Of a stretch of 64,000 bases of DNA, positions 62,804 through 64,000 are shown one piece after another. The stretch is from Ilumatobacter coccineus YM16-304. Its GTDB lineage: Bacteria > Actinomycetota > Acidimicrobiia > Acidimicrobiales > Ilumatobacteraceae. Every line of letters starts with the position of its first letter. The first letter of the stretch is position 1. Position numbers and translations under genes: made by a program. The notes below the pieces were generated by a model. It was not told the DNA's origin. It worked only from the letters and a program-made list of their open reading frames with translations, and made no database searches. Location: contig NC_020520.1 of NCBI RefSeq assembly GCF_000348785.1, forward strand, positions 2,418,001-2,482,000, given 5' to 3'.

Positions 62804-64000
62804 TTACTTGACGTCGGCGACGAGGACGCCGGGGACGTGGAGGTGCGAGATGGTCGGCGATCGGCCGACGGTGTCGGACGCGATCTCCAGCGCGTCGTTC
62901 ATCGTGGAGGCGGGCGTGAAGCCGAGGCGGCGCACCGCGTCGGGATAGCCGCCGACGATGATGACCTTGCCGGCGTGCTGCTGGCCGTGAGCGCCCCAGT
63001 ACCACGCGTAGAACGGGTGCACGCCGTGGTAGGCGTAGCTGGTGCGGTAGAGGTGGCGGTACCACTCGTCTTCGGCGTACTTCTTCTCCCACTTCGTCGA
63101 CATCACGGCCGGGTCGGTCGTGTCGGCGAGCACTTCGTCGAAGAAGTCGATGTAGCTCGGGTGGTGGACCGGGTGGAACTCCTCGTACGTCGGGTGCGTC
63201 ATGATGACCACTCCGCCTTCGCGGACCAGCGGCTTGCCGCGGTACATGTTGAACAGGTAGCCGAGGCCCATGCACATGACGAGGATCGGGTTCATGATCG
63301 ACTCGGGGTTGTACGGGCTGATGAACGGAATGCCCATCGTGAGGATGTCGGTCTGCCCCTCGACCTCGACGAGATGCTGCTTGTAGACGTTCTCCAACGT
63401 CTTCTCGTGCACGGTCTCGGTGAAGCCCGCCTGCACGCTCGTCGTGCGGTACGGCGCCTCGATGCCGTGGAAGATCTTGCGCTTCGTGCGGTTCGGGAGA
63501 CGGTCGAGTGACTTGCTCGACGCGAGGAACAGCGCTCGGTCCTTTGCCGTCCACTCCCACTCGCGCTTCGCGAGGAAGTCGAACGGCTTGGGGAACGCGT
63601 CGGTGTTGATCGTGGTCTCGACCTGGAAGATCTTCGGGCCCGAGTCGCGGAGCAGTTTGCCCATGCGCCAGATCGACTTGTGGAGCGCCGAGTGGTGGCG
63701 GTCCATGAGGCTGCGGGTGTTCTGCAGGCTGGCCGGGTTGTGGTGCTCGGAGAGGCAGCGGTAGCTGGCGAGGCCGGTCGTGAGCGACTTCCAGCCGCCG
63801 TCCATGGCGACCTGGTTGACGTTGGCGTACACGACGAGGTCGGACTCCGCGGCGCGCTTGTTGATCTCGAGGATCTCGCCTTCGTCGGTGTGGCCGATCA
63901 CCGCGAGGTTCTCGGGGTCCTCGGCGTCGTGCTGGTAGAGGAAGCCCCGCGGGAGGAACGAGTCGACGACTCGGTCGCCGAGCACGTGGCGCAACTCGTA
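62804..64000 (-). CDS. LarA-like (DUF2088/lactate racemase-type) protein, N-terminus outside the window
   Basis: The visible ~399 residues run off the right edge (codons continue past 63994, so the start lies beyond 64000). The opening part YELRHVLGDRVVDSFL and the following HTDEGEILEINKRAAESDLVVYANV resemble the nickel-dependent racemase LarA N-terminal domain. Further marks are FISPYNPESIMNPILVMCMGLGYLFNMYRGKPLV and GVVIMTHPTYEEFHPVHHPSYIDFFDEVL. LarA isomerises lactate or other 2-hydroxy acids with a Ni-pincer cofactor; the His and Lys ligands cannot be judged with certainty. A LarA-related enzyme of unknown substrate is the safest label. plsC starts 12 nt after its stop. Confidence 0.7.
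   Translation of the reverse strand, partial: YELRHVLGDRVVDSFLPRGFLYQHDAEDPENLAVIGHTDEGEILEINKRAAESDLVVYANVNQVAMDGGWKSLTTGLASYRCLSEHHNPASLQNTRSLMDRHHSALHKSIWRMGKLLRDSGPKIFQVETTINTDAFPKPFDFLAKREWEWTAKDRALFLASSKSLDRLPNRTKRKIFHGIEAPYRTTSVQAGFTETVHEKTLENVYKQHLVEVEGQTDILTMGIPFISPYNPESIMNPILVMCMGLGYLFNMYRGKPLVREGGVVIMTHPTYEEFHPVHHPSYIDFFDEVLADTTDPAVMSTKWEKKYAEDEWYRHLYRTSYAYHGVHPFYAWYWGAHGQQHAGKVIIVGGYPDAVRRLGFTPASTMNDALEIASDTVGRSPTISHLHVPGVLVADVK

Overview
The window is high-GC, densely coded bacterial DNA. Codon use, many leaderless promoters (TANNNT ending 6-9 nt before ATG/GTG), GTG starts and the gene content (F420-type PPOX protein, CaiB-type CoA transferase, flavin monooxygenase, BioY, biotin-dependent carboxyltransferase) point to an actinobacterium. 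My guess is Acidimicrobiia (Ilumatobacter-like). This is an inference from the sequence; no database search was possible.

Layout. 1-4404: an oligopeptide/dipeptide ABC importer operon (end of the binding protein, two permeases, two ATPases). 4421-8627: a small PH-like membrane protein, secG, tRNA-Leu(GAG), a PPOX protein, a membrane diguanylate cyclase, a hemerythrin protein and bioY. 8713-12592: a two-enzyme fusion (Baeyer-Villiger-type flavin monooxygenase plus esterase) followed by a class III CoA transferase. 12622-15161: zinc homeostasis (zur, znuA with a large DEDH repeat, znuB, no ATPase), with a Zur-like operator on the znuA start codon. 15180-33948: mixed metabolism and housekeeping, including two SDRs, a nitronate monooxygenase-like protein, an MFS carrier, azlCD, an S9 peptidase, a thioesterase, selD read through an in-frame UGA as selenocysteine, an M32 carboxypeptidase, a prolyl 4-hydroxylase-like protein, an rRNA methyltransferase and an MscS channel.

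34082-55377 is a surface-polysaccharide locus. It encodes a secreted beta-helix protein, UDP-glucose dehydrogenase and UDP-glucuronate decarboxylase (precursor supply), a single-chain flippase-polymerase fusion (Wzx-Wzy), a Wzz/Wzc-like chain-length protein with a degenerate kinase domain, a 1181-residue secreted fibrinogen-like/FN3 protein, two GT4 glycosyltransferases, an APH-like kinase, a sulfotransferase, the priming sugar-phosphate transferase, a WecG-type transferase and a nucleotide-sugar epimerase. Four of its genes, and the diguanylate cyclase at 6142, are preceded by the same promoter-like signal, CTCA-N16/17-(G/A)(C/T)CGA, which resembles FliA/WhiG-type sigma-factor promoters. This suggests one regulon joining c-di-GMP synthesis and capsule/adhesin production.

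55491-64000: a ClC channel, a large FAD/NAD(P)-binding protein, a BCCP-carboxyltransferase fusion, a lipoprotein, PlsC and a truncated LarA-like protein. Intergenic repeats include a 97-bp tandem duplication with nested hairpins near 17.1-17.3 kb, a relative of it near 4.96 kb, and two pairs of 25-bp palindromes bracketing a lipoprotein gene at 38.75 and 39.95 kb. No stretch over 300 bases lacks a gene.
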